This document shows, piece after piece, positions 10,690 to 21,721 of a DNA stretch of 64,000 nt. Made by a program: the position numbers and the translations under genes. The stretch is from assembly GCF_001625305.1 (NCBI RefSeq), contig NW_017803987.1, forward strand, positions 2,222,144 to 2,286,143, given 5' to 3'. How positions within the stretch are numbered: position 1 is the stretch's first letter; every line of letters starts with the position of its first letter. The stretch comes from Branchiostoma belcheri. Taxonomy: Eukaryota; Chordata; Leptocardii; Amphioxiformes; Branchiostomatidae. The notes under the pieces were generated by a model. The model was given only the letters and a program-made list of their open reading frames with translations. It was not told where the DNA came from and did not search any database.

Positions 10690-13600
10690 ATGCCTGCTAA
10701 CGAAGGGGTCTCCAACATGGCCGAATCTCTTGCTGGACAAGGGGAACAACCATACACATCAGAAGAAGAACAACAAAACGGGAACAGGGATAACGAAGAA
10801 GACTTTATTTTCGCAATCGCTGTCGATCTTTTCATGGATGTAGTAGGTACGACTACCGATGACTTCACCGGTACGCCACAGGAGTCTCGGCGGGCTTCAG
10901 TAGCCGACCTTGCCGATGGAGAGTCCACCATTTTACGCTGCGAAGAAACCAACTTCGGCTCGAGCGATACCCTAGAAGACGATGGCATCGCCTGGGGAAG
11001 AGTCGACCTTTTCGCCGACGAAGATCCACCGGAATTCCCGGACAACAAACCAACAAGAGACGGTAAAATACAGCTCACACCCGAGCATAGACTTCTGCTC
11101 GAAAACTTACTCCGAAGACGGCGCACTCGAAACGGCCCTCTCGAGGCTAACTCCACCCAAAACCCCGAAGAAGCGGCCTCGAACGAGACTATAGAAGAAG
11201 AACTGGACGAAGAGCAGATACAACAGTTTGCTGAGATCGTGGATGACCCAGAGTTTTTCATCGAGCTTGAAGAGGACGAGGCTAGAGATTCTCCGAGACT
11301 TTCTGCGGCCCTGATCGGAGAGTTCACCGTGACAGAGTGCGGGGTGTGCCTCGAAACGCAGGCCCTGCACCGGCGGACGTGCTGTAACTTCCCCGTGTGC
11401 GATGCCTGTTTGAAACAGTACTTTACAACACAGGTAATGTACAGTCTAATATTTGTTTATTTGTTTTCTTATGTTGTTTTATATCTCTTTTTTCATATCC
11501 AGCCCCTGGCAGGCCTTTAAAAATCTTGAAAGAGAAAAAAAAACATTTACGCAATATTGATTGTTTTAAGTTTATTTTGATAACTGTCATAATGTGACTC
11601 AACAAAAACATTGATTTGTAAACCTTAAACCCAAAGCTTTTGGTTTGGTTATGCAATGTACATGTACTAGTAATTTTCACTTTTGCGTAAAGCTTGCCTG
11701 GGGCTGGGGTTGATCATTAGTGCGTAGGCAACAGGTGCTAACTAAAGTAATTAACATACTGCTCATTCATTGGTCAATGGCTAAACTGATTTTTACACTG
11801 AAAGACATGAATGAAAAAATATAGAATATCTTTCATAGTTTTAAGACTTCATTTTTCACAATTACAGAAATGTGAAAGTTGGCTAGTTCTCCTTTTGAAA
11901 ACAATACGACTATTGTGATTCATTTGTTTACGTTAGGAAATGTTGAGTCAGTTCTGTTTTCTTTCGCTGAACAGAATGACGTTTATGTGTAGTTAACCTC
12001 TCGTGACTGCGGACATAAGGACTTTGGCATTTCAGACAATCGGGGTCATGACCTTGAAAAGAGGCACACCTAAGATTTCACGCAATGTGGTGAAAGCGGG
12101 AGGGGGGCATGGAATAAGTGCCCTATCATTGTATCAGTGTATCTGTGTATACATTAGAAATGTAGCAAGGGTTCTTTCTATGATACTTTTAGTATTTCTT
12201 TCATTTATTTCACATGGTTAAATCATCTAGTAGGTGGTTTCCATATAGAATTCCCCTAAGTTTACCCCTAATTTAGAATGGGCACTTCCTAATACATGTA
12301 CTTAGTAGGCAATGCATGTAGGGGCAAACCATCAACATTTTGGAGGGGGGTGTACAGAAGAAAGAGAAACTACTAAGTCCACAATGACTTTTTTCTTATC
12401 ACAACAAAACAATTACATTGTACTTGAAAGCACAATATGTAATGGTTCCTAATGGAACCCCCCAAATAGACAATGGTTTGTCCCCAGAATATACTGTAAT
12501 TCCTGATTTTTTTCAGTGTACTTTTATTTTTACAGTTTTCACAGTCACTTCTGTACCACAAACTTTAAAATCATTACTGTTAACAAGTAATTCGCCAACT
12601 TTCTTTTTCCTGCACCTGTCGCCACCGTAAACATATATAGTTCCGTACGTGGACACCTCCATATTTCTCAGACCGCGAACTTTTGCTAACGTGAACATAA
12701 GTGAACTACAGTATTGTCTAGACTCACCTGGCTGAAAGGTAAACAAACTCGGTGACCCGATAAGTGATGACTCACTGTCACTGACTCACACCATATGTCA
12801 CACAGGCCACATCACCAATGTTTACTTTGTACTAAAGTTACACCCATACTCTAAATATAACCCTGAGGCTGACAACGAGTATGTACACATGTAACATGGA
12901 ATGAATTAGGTGGATACATGTCGTTTTTCTATAAACATTTAAAAAGCACATATTGGGCTTGAAATACTTCTTTCCGCATGCATGCACTGGCACACGTTAA
13001 ACTTTTAAAATTATATCCACCAGATAAATTTTACCTGCACTACTCACAACTTAATAGGAAGTATGGATCATACCATGGAGGTAGAAAAAGAGATGATCAT
13101 ACTAAAAACTGTTTAGAAACCATTGACTTAATTTCTTCATAGGTGGTGGCATTTATTGCAGCAAACAAAAATCTACATACTCTTTCTATACCTTTACACA
13201 CCAGATTTTTGTTCCCCAAGGATAACAGATTGGAGAAAATTTTGTTAAAAGATGGATGCTGCCTAGAGCACTGGTCCAACATTTACTTTTTTGGTTGACG
13301 TGAAATTCTTCTGATCTGTATTTATTTGGATTCATTTTCTCAGTTCAAATATAGAAACCTTTTCTAATTTTAGTGGATCACTTAGCTTGCAGTATCACCA
13401 TAATTAACAGCCTCAAATTTAGATTTACCTATTTTGAGTCAAAACTATTTTTGTGCTTCATGCAAACTACTATAAATTTTGAAACATTTGCAGTAGTTTA
13501 ATTTGGTGGTAGGAAGGAAAGGGACTTTTTAACAGTGTTTTAAATTCTTGGTTGATATAACTGAATCTAAATACATTTGTACAAGAAGACATACATGTAT

Positions 13601-16600
13601 TTCCATTGTTGTGAATTCATGTTGGACACATGTTGCAAAAATAATAAAACCATCAAAAAAGTTTCATGCTGTACAATAGGTATGCATATTTGTTACCTCA
13701 TGCAACCTTACTACTTTGGGTGAAGTATTTTGAAGTCTTTTGTTAATATATCTAGTGGCAAATGTTTTTCATCAAAATTGAAATTAAGTTGTAATCAAGG
13801 AGGATCAAGTGATCCTACCCAAGGCATCCTACCCCATGTTAGTAAACATTGTAATCAATTAGATAAGGACTAATTAATTATTAATAAAATGTTTTTGAGA
13901 TGTTAACCATGTTGCTGCTATGTAGCCACCTGTAGCTGGGGTCCCCTTGGGAATTGTAATTTGGGTGATCTGCAGTTTTTGCTGTTTGAGTATTATACAG
14001 ACTTAAATGGACCAACAGCTAAATGGCCCCCTTAAAAATGAATACTGTACGTGTATGTGTACCTAGCCTGGGTACCAGACTGTTTCCAGGGCCTACACGG
14101 GCCAGTTCCTGCTCCAGACGCAACATTTGGTTTATTTTCTGTTTCTCTCACATGAGCCCATATGGGAATAAAATGGCCGGTCTTGTGACTGTTTGGATTG
14201 AGAGGGAATAACAAATAAAATGCTAACAAAGGCCCAATGTGGTATGGAAGGGATCACATGAGACACAGAGCTTTTGAAAAAGCAGATCAAATACATTGTC
14301 TTTTAAAAAAGAAGACTGTTCTGGGAAACGCAGTTCTTTTAGTGTTCATAAACAGGATCAAATGGACAGTACTTCATATGCCTTTTCGTTGAACTATCTT
14401 GACAAAAGTTTGATGTTTTAGTGTAAAAAATGCTTTAAAAACTTTACATTTGCAATCTGATTTGTCCCAGTAGAATTCTGAAAGAGAACAAATTGCGTCA
14501 TAGATACCAATATCCTGAAAGAGCAATCAGAAGCAATCGTCTGCAAACGTTATCTATTTTAATATTAGTCTGGTTGCCTTAGATACATTAAATTACATAT
14601 GCATCACATCATAACTTATGAGATGACGCATGTGTGTAATTTTATGTCTAAGAAACATCCGGATGAATTCCATCAAGTGTTAAATGTATCATAATATATT
14701 TTGAATGATATAAATGTTTTCTTTTTGATATATTTTGTCTGACCCTTACCTCTTCCCTCCTTGCCTTATGAAAAGTGGCCTGCAGGCTGATTTTTTAATT
14801 TATTTATGAAGATTTTACCACATTTGTGGAAGGATTGACATAACAGGTGACTATCACCACTTCAAGATGTCAACCCTGAGACCTGACTGTAAGGTTTGAA
14901 CCACTTACACCGGGAAGGTCCCCTACTCTTTCTGATAAGTTTGGTGGGTTCTTTAACGTGTGTGGGGTGTCCCTCCCCAAACACGGGACCTCCATTTAAT
15001 GTCCTATCCGAGGGACGTCCCTGACCGAAGCTAGATATTCATTTACAGAGTGAAGTGAGGAAAGTCCTGCAAAGTGTCTTTCCCAGGGGCACAAGATTGG
15101 TGGCATCAGTTAGGATTCGAACCCGGTACCTCTTGGGTCTGAGCCGAACATGCTACCATTACTCCACACGATCCCATTTGAGCTTGTCATGAATAAAGAA
15201 TGGTTCAAACAAACAAACAAACAAACATTTTCTGTTTTGTTGACTTAGGTCCTCCAGGGTATAGTGAAACTGTACTGTTGCAGTAGTAAGTGTCAGAGTA
15301 CTGTTTCACGTGAGGAAATCATCTTCAGGCTTGACGAAGACGCTCGAGTCAAGTTCCACCGATATCTACTGGAAGCCAACAGTAAGTATTACTAGACTTA
15401 GGCCACACCAATTTAATTTGTTGGTTCTCGGATTTTTTCAGAAAAAATATGAAGCGACAGGGCGAAAAAAAATAAAAATAAAAACAGGTCTTGGCATCCC
15501 ATTATAGGCTTAAATGCTACGGAATGAGCCATGAAGTCAACACAAAAGGCTGGGTTAAAATTTAAACATTGAATTTTGAACTTTTAATCAAACCACTGCA
15601 ATGATAGATGGGAAAACTGTAACAACTAGGAAGAAAAGGACTTTCCTCAACTGTTGGGGGCAAAATATGAGCATTTTTCAGTTGATTCAGGACCAGAATC
15701 AATTTTTTTTTTTTTTTGCAAATCAGAAAAAAATGAAGAGGCGAATCCGAGAACCAACAAATTAAATTGGTGTGGCCTTAGTATCCTTTATTGTCAATAT
15801 ATATAGGCTTCATAAGTTTTCAGTAGTGAGTGGTTATATGATTGTGTCGTGTGTATTAATAGCATAACTGAAGAAGCAAAGGGTGGTATAATTTTATTAT
15901 GTTGTTAAATGATGTATAAATTTATTCAGTCTTGAACTGTCAAAGAAATGGGTAGGACTGGGGCCCCTAGTGGCTTTCTTAGGTACTGCAGCAGGATATT
16001 TTTTTTTCATGCGTTCTGACTTTGCTAGTGTATGATCATGATTTTTGCATGAAATGTGAGACCAAAACATAAGTACTGTACATGTAAGTTCTGTTTCATA
16101 ACATTTCATACATGTATGTACAAATGTATATCGAATGGTTAAAAAAAATAATTGTTTCAATGTTTGTACATGTATATGAATTTTTTGTTCCAGTATCAGT
16201 TTCTTCATATTGATCAATTGCTGAATCTCATCCATTGACAAAATAGCCATGCATTCAAGTACCAGAGTTATCAACCAAGGATTGAGGTGTTCAAGAATTC
16301 ATTCTTTCCTAGAACTATCGCAGAGTGGAACTCACTGTCACCAAGTACAGTAGGGGCATTGTCAATAGATAGCTTTAAACAATGTCTAGAGCTAGAAGTT
16401 CAAGGGTTAGGTGTAACAAGTCGATCGGTGTAATATAGCCAGCTGCCGCCGCGCCGCGTGCCTGCGAAGCTGGTGTGTTACGCCGAAAGGCGGTTATACC
16501 GGCTATACAGATACATTCTGTGTTTTCTGACATTTGCATATGATAATGAGCATATGTTGTTTTCTGCCATGTTTAGGAGAGCCCCATGTTAAAACATGCC

Positions 16601-18765
16601 CACGCTGCAGTGAACCAATGACGGTTGAGAAGCACATGGCCGCTAGGAAGGATTGGCCAGCTGAGGAGGCTATGGTAGGGGGAACTTTGTACACTTGAGG
16701 CTAGAGCAGGGGAAATTGTGTATGTTTTAGACTATGACTAAATGAATTTCAAGTCATTTTGCAATTATTATGGCATTTTGATTTTGAAACCATCTAGTAT
16801 TTTGGTGAATGGTTTTAAGATTAATCTTTGATTAATTCTTTTGATCTATGACATTTTTGTGGTAAAAAAGTTAGAATACTGTAAAAGATTTCTGAGGAAA
16901 AATGTTAAATTTAATGTTATGCTTTTTTGATGATTAGGAGTGCAACTTGGTGTTAGAAAGTTAGAATATTGTAAAAGTTTGCTCAAAAGAATATGTGCAT
17001 GCTATAATACTTTTTTGCTTTTTTTGATGATCAGGTAAGGTGTACCGAGTGCAACTTGGTGTGGTGTTTCCCCTGTCACGCCCCCTGGCACGTAGGGGTG
17101 AACTGCAGGCTGTACCAGAAGGGAGACAAACTGTTGAAGGTTTGGGCCAAGGAGCAGTGTCAGGGACAGGTCAATGCACAGAGATGCCCCAAATGTAAGG
17201 TAAGGAAGTGAAAAATATGTTTTGTTTTACCCTTCATGTGCATGGGCACCGCCATCTTTGAAAGAGCACGCCGCCATCTTTATTTTAGGACTCAAAGCAA
17301 TTTAGAAAAGATCCTCAGTACAGTACCTCTTACATTATAGAAAAAAAGATAGAGCTACTTAAAACTAGTCTTAAAAGTTAAAAGATATTTGCACATTTCC
17401 CTTACTGCTTATGAAATAATAACTAGAAAAGTAAATGCATGTTTTCCTTCGCATATGGTCTGCTCTTAAGTCTTACTCAAATACATTTCAGATACATGTA
17501 CTAGTATATGGTTAGACAGGAGTCTCAATCCCTCTTGCTTTAAAATTGCAACATGTTGCAACCCAACACTAGTTACCATGGTGACAGACATCTGGCTCAG
17601 GTCATTGACCTTGTTTGCTTGGAGAAGAAGAAACTGAGCAAAAACAATATGTTTTCCTTCGAATTCAGTGAACATAATTATTTATGACTCTTTGTTATCA
17701 ATTTCTTCTCCAGATTTACATCCAGAGGACGTCAGGCTGTGATCACATGACCTGTACGCGGTGTAAGACGGAGTTCTGCTACCGCTGCGGAGACCGTTTC
17801 CGCGACATTCGCTTCATGGGGAACCACTACACCAAACTGAGCGTGTTCGGCTGCAAATACCTCTACAAGGCAGAGAAGCCTGTGCAGCGTAAGATGATCC
17901 GTGGAGCAGTGCTCGGTAAGTGTTCAACTGTTCTTTAAAAAAAGATACTGTTCGCTTCAGAAAGCTTCAGTACCACATGATTCTGCAGGAGGGAGCACAT
18001 GTACTGCTTACAATAGTATGACTGTCTTTCATTTTTACTATACACATACAGGTGTATAAATTGTTGGTGCTATCATGTTTTGGGAGATGAGACCTGTTTT
18101 CTTTTTCCTTGCAGTACTAAACAATTCTGTAAGGTGGAGCTCATTCTTTGAACACGTGGTGTCTTATGTTCAGATGGGCCAAGGAGATTAAAAGGTTTTC
18201 CCTTTAAAGTTTAATCTCCTTGGGTGGGCAAATTGTAGCTGCTCCAGTGCTGGCTGTCTAATTGTGGGAGCATGTAGTACAGGTTATTTCTGTAAGAGGG
18301 AGCACATACATAGTCTAATACCACAACTTGTTTTATATTGGCCCTAAACAGGTGGATAACTTGTCGCAGCTCCCATGTTGTCCAATCTAGCAGGGAGCCT
18401 GCAGTACTGATAAATTCTGTAAGATGGAGCACCTAACCATACCTTGTTCTATGTTAACAGGTGGACAACTTGTCGCCGCTCCCGTGCTGGCTGGTCTAGC
18501 GGTGGGCGCTGGGAGCCTATTGGTCGGAGTCGGCACGTTTGTGCTTCCAGTCTACGGAGGCTACCGGCTCTTCAAGAAGTACAAAGCTGTGCGGGCGCAG
18601 AAGAAAAGGCGGAGGTTTCAACGCCGGCTACGCAGCCAGGGCAGACTGGAAATCGTGCACCCGCATCTGGAACGAAGGGGCAGCGATCCGTACGCTAGAT
18701 TTCTGAACAACCAAATACAACCTGTCGGTCGTCCCGCTACAAACGAAACAGTTTACATCTCGTAA
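10690..18765 (+). CDS. RNF217: RNF217-like RBR E3 ubiquitin-protein ligase, membrane-anchored
   Basis: Six exons with matching phases: 10690-11433, 15249-15381, 16577-16674, 17035-17199, 17714-17915 and 18461-18765, giving 548 aa. The first in-frame ATG is at 10690. Residues 1-215 are acidic and low in complexity. RING1 starts CGVCLETQALHRRTCC; the IBR holds CPRCSEPM and CFPCHAPWHVGVNC; RING2 is CPKCKIYIQRTSGCDHMTC, whose GCDHM cysteine (residue 389) matches the RBR catalytic cysteine. A hydrophobic segment near 450-476 is followed by a very basic stretch (KKYKAVRAQKKRRR). RING order, the APWHVGVNC block and the C-terminal membrane segment match vertebrate RNF217. By family it takes ubiquitin from an E2 onto its own cysteine, then to substrate, at a membrane. 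The last intron carries duplicated copies of the acceptor region (17968-18460). Confidence 0.9.
13018..13290. mobile_element. Diverged MITE related to the one at 54295-54621
   Basis: The left part (ccaccagataaattttacct, followed by a gcactactcac stretch) resembles the 36-base terminal repeat of the element at 54295-54621, and internal parts (around caaacaaaaatctacatac) also correspond. The right terminal repeat is not recognisable, so this copy is old or truncated. It lies in the first intron of the RNF217-like gene. Confidence 0.5.
14832..15178 (-). mobile_element. tRNA-derived SINE, minus strand
   Basis: On the minus strand the head has a tRNA-like box B (gggttcgaatcc) about 50 bases from its 5' end, then a conserved body (cttgtgcccctgggaaag, cactttgcaggactttcctc) shared with the copies at 29340, 48945 and 58165, then a 3' region. 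It sits in the first intron of the RNF217-like gene. Confidence 0.75.
15401..15777. mobile_element. Harbinger-like MITE with about 34-bp terminal inverted repeats
   Basis: Terminal inverted repeats begin ggccacaccaatttaatttg at 15401 and end with the complement at 15777. TTA flanks both ends, fitting the 3-bp TWA target duplication of PIF/Harbinger elements. The ~377-bp element has no coding capacity. It inserted about 20 bases downstream of the donor of RNF217-like exon 2. Shorter related ends are seen near 47600-47740. Confidence 0.75.
16239..16433 (+). mobile_element. LINE ORF2 C-terminal fragment
   Basis: A short open frame ends in TAA at 16431-16433 and reads PRIEVFKNSFFPRTIAEWN, then SLSPSTVGALSIDSFK. 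This is the typical end of the reverse-transcriptase ORF of CR1/Jockey-type LINEs (FFPRTIxxWNxLP...). The upstream domain is absent, so it is a 5'-truncated dead copy in the second intron of the RNF217-like gene. A GC-rich tail follows to about 16510. Confidence 0.75.
17425..17655 (-). repeat. Interspersed repeat, copy 2 (inverted)
   Basis: Reverse-complement partner of the repeat at 6960-7195, diverged but collinear over about 230 bases. It lies just upstream of exon 5 of the RNF217-like gene. Confidence 0.7.
17968..18460 (+). repeat. Tandem array of duplicated 3' splice site plus exon start (RNF217-like gene)
   Basis: The intron before the last exon consists of about four diverged units of 110-170 bases. 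Each contains a copy of the boundary AG|GTGGACAACTTGTC and some exon sequence. Copies of the exon start lie near 18052, 18222 and 18352; the real exon starts at 18461. The copies near 18052 and 18352 keep AG|GT. The copy at 18352 would put a TAA stop in the reading frame (GGA TAA instead of GGA CAA). A small palindrome (18178-18222, arms ccaaggagattaaa) interrupts one unit. Confidence 0.75.
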
Positions 18766-21721
18766 ACTGCAATACTACTACTACTACTTCAACACAGCAT
18801 GTCATTCCGTAGTCTGCAAATTTACAAACTGAGTGTTTTGGTCATAGGACTTGTACAAGATAGCCGCTGGTTGAAATGTTGAGAATAATTGGCTGCTGAC
18901 ATCTCCTAGATACAAATGTATACAAAAATATGTAGTAAAATTAGGCACATTTGGAGGCTACCGAAAGGAAATAATCTCCGCCCCAGAAACATCGCCAAAA
19001 AAGATGGCCACTATTTTACCTGTAGGGTACAAGATGACCTTGGTTGAAAAGACTTGGCTACACTTAACATACTTCTAGAGTTTAAAACATTGAGTTTTTT
19101 TAACTTGCACAAGGTGGTACCCACTGATAGAATTGTTGGTCATTAGATGCATTTGCTGCTGGCACATTTACTTGTCATAAATTTACCAAAATATGTCACA
19201 AAATTAGAAACATTTTGAGGCGTCATTAGAAAAAAAGATGGCCACCGAAGGTCGCAGGATGACCTTGGTTGTAAAGACAACACAACTTGCTAGAAGCCAT
19301 ACTTCTTGAGTTATGGTGACCAAAAATCTAAGTTAAATGTTTGTAAATTAAAAACTGGAAAGCAATTATCAAATGCCAGAGATACAAAACCAGCTGCCAC
19401 AGACTGACAGAATATAAGCTGAAGTGTTGAGCATGCAAGAACTTTAAAAAAAAGCCATTGTTAGTTTCATTGCTAAACCTAAGCCCTCTGATGCCTAACC
19501 TTGTAATTAATACCCAAATAGCTACTTCCATACTATGCTACTGTAAATGTTAATGTGCCTTCAAATCAAATTAGATGCTGTCAAAGAACAATGAGAAATT
19601 TTTCATTTTGTGAAAATGTACATTTACCAGGGTGCAATTTGTGTATGACCCAGTGTTCTAGACAGTCTGAAATTTCTTTTGTCTTCTCCATTTTGTTTGA
19701 TGTAACATTATGTTGAGCGCCAGAAACCTTGAGCTTCTGACATGCTATTTCCTGCATTTTTCATCGATACTACCGCTATAGTGAACAAAAAATCTAGGTG
19801 CAATGCAAGAACCACAAATGCATTTATCATAACTACAGTTGCAGCTTTGTAGAACCGTTCTAATAAATGTGATATTGAAAACTTATATAATTAGCACACT
19901 GCATAAAGTGCCTAACCTTATATTGGTACTACAATGTTTTTGGTGGATAGGTCTTCTGTATCTTTGATATAAATGATATTAAATGCACTTACCAATGCAA
20001 ACTTAAGGGGAAGTGGTGCAGGATAATGTCGGGAGTTTTTGGGGGGATACCTTTGGGATAGTTATACATTATTAAGTGAAGTATAATAGTTCTCTACGTT
20101 GTGATAGTAACAAGAGGCAATGTTTATGAGTCATAAAATCATTATGATATGAAAAATTGTTTGGTAAAAAAAGATCTTCGTGTATACTATGGCATTTGAT
20201 ATGAAATCCATAATGTACAGAGGGTAAATTTTTTTTTTCAATTCTATCCACGGTATATACATGTAGAACATGGCTTACTATATATGATTAGATGATCTAT
20301 GTTTCAACATAGAATTTGTTGTTTAGTGGATTGCTGGTTGGTCCTTTATTCACGAACATTTGATGGTGTTAATTATTAGTAGTATTTGAAGGAGACAACA
20401 GATTGTGATGATAGCAAGTTATGGTAACTTTGATAATGTATTAAATGGGATGAAAATTGTCAAAAGGTTTTGGTGGTGGCATAGAAAATTTAATGCTTTG
20501 GCAATAAATTCAATTTTTGTTGGTAAAAGCAAGGATGTGATCAACGTTTCTAAAATCGGCTTCAGATTAAAGTAGATACTTAAGTTTATTGATAAGAAAC
20601 AGTATTCCTTATTATAGTGATTCAAATAAAAAACTGATTGCATAGCCTTTGCACATTATGTATAATTTATATAATCTAAGTTGACATGGCCAAAGTTGGT
20701 TACGAGGCACAATCACATACAATGTACATTTGTAGTAATTATCATCCAATTTGAAAAACTTACACGTCTTGTATGATGTTATTCCCTGTATTCACAGATG
20801 GTATATTCCACCTACTAGTAAGCCAATGTTTAAACTGTTCTATTGGAACATACCATTTATGGAGGGAGGGGTCTTGGTGAGCCTGCATTGGTGGGCTCAG
20901 CTTTCTGTCATGCACTTAGCAATATTTGATTTTTTTTTTTGAATGTGCAACATTTGGTAGGACGATTGTTTAGTATACGGGTGTGGTAACGTCATGATAC
21001 ATTGTACAATATTTTTTTGTCATATAGCTTTCATCTATGGTAATAGAGCATGTGACAAAACAAATAGAAGATATTATATGATGTATGTGATTTGCTGATG
21101 GATTCAGCTTGAAGGAGAAACACTGAAAAGAACAATTGTCCTATGCAAATGTGTAATAAAAATGTTTCAGGAGACATGTTTGGAGTTGCACTCATCTATG
21201 ACATTAAACTTACTTGTTGTAAGGTTTGATGTAACTTAAAGAAAGTATTTTCAACCACACTTTACATTATACCTGGGCCCTGATAAAGTCTGATACAGGT
21301 GTTCCAGCCCATGTGATAACTACCTGTATCACATAAGGTTCTAATGGTTATCACACATGCTTCCAAAAGTTCCACAGAATAATTCAAATGTGTTATGCGT
21401 GTGCCACCTGTGTCGCTTTAAAAAATTCAAATACTGGACTCTGAATTGACAATTTTTTGTTTACGGACACAAAATTTTCTCAACTTCTGACACATTTTGC
21501 ATTGAGACACGTTTTCTTGGGTGGATATTACATAATACAAGTCTGGTGTATTCCACTTCACCCTCTATTCTACTGGTATATGTACTAATTAACTACATGT
21601 ACTACACATAACGTTACATGTAATATATGGTTCTGCAATTAGCCCTCAGCCGTGGATTTAAATTATTAACACTGTAGACTTTCAAATATTCTATTACACT
21701 CAGAGATGAACAAAGTGATGT
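18766..21721. other. Intergenic, presumed 3' UTRs; no gene seen
   Basis: AT-rich sequence between convergent genes. Two diverged copies of a block (aagatggcca with a nearby gatgaccttggtt) lie at about 18940-19090 and 19190-19320, a local duplication. No ORF with a recognisable domain. Confidence 0.5.

Noticed and set aside
10518..11327. 269-aa minus-strand ORF opposite the first RNF217-like exon
   Set aside because: Low-complexity serine-rich mirror of an acidic coding exon; the plus strand has correct RING motifs, splice phases and promoter elements.
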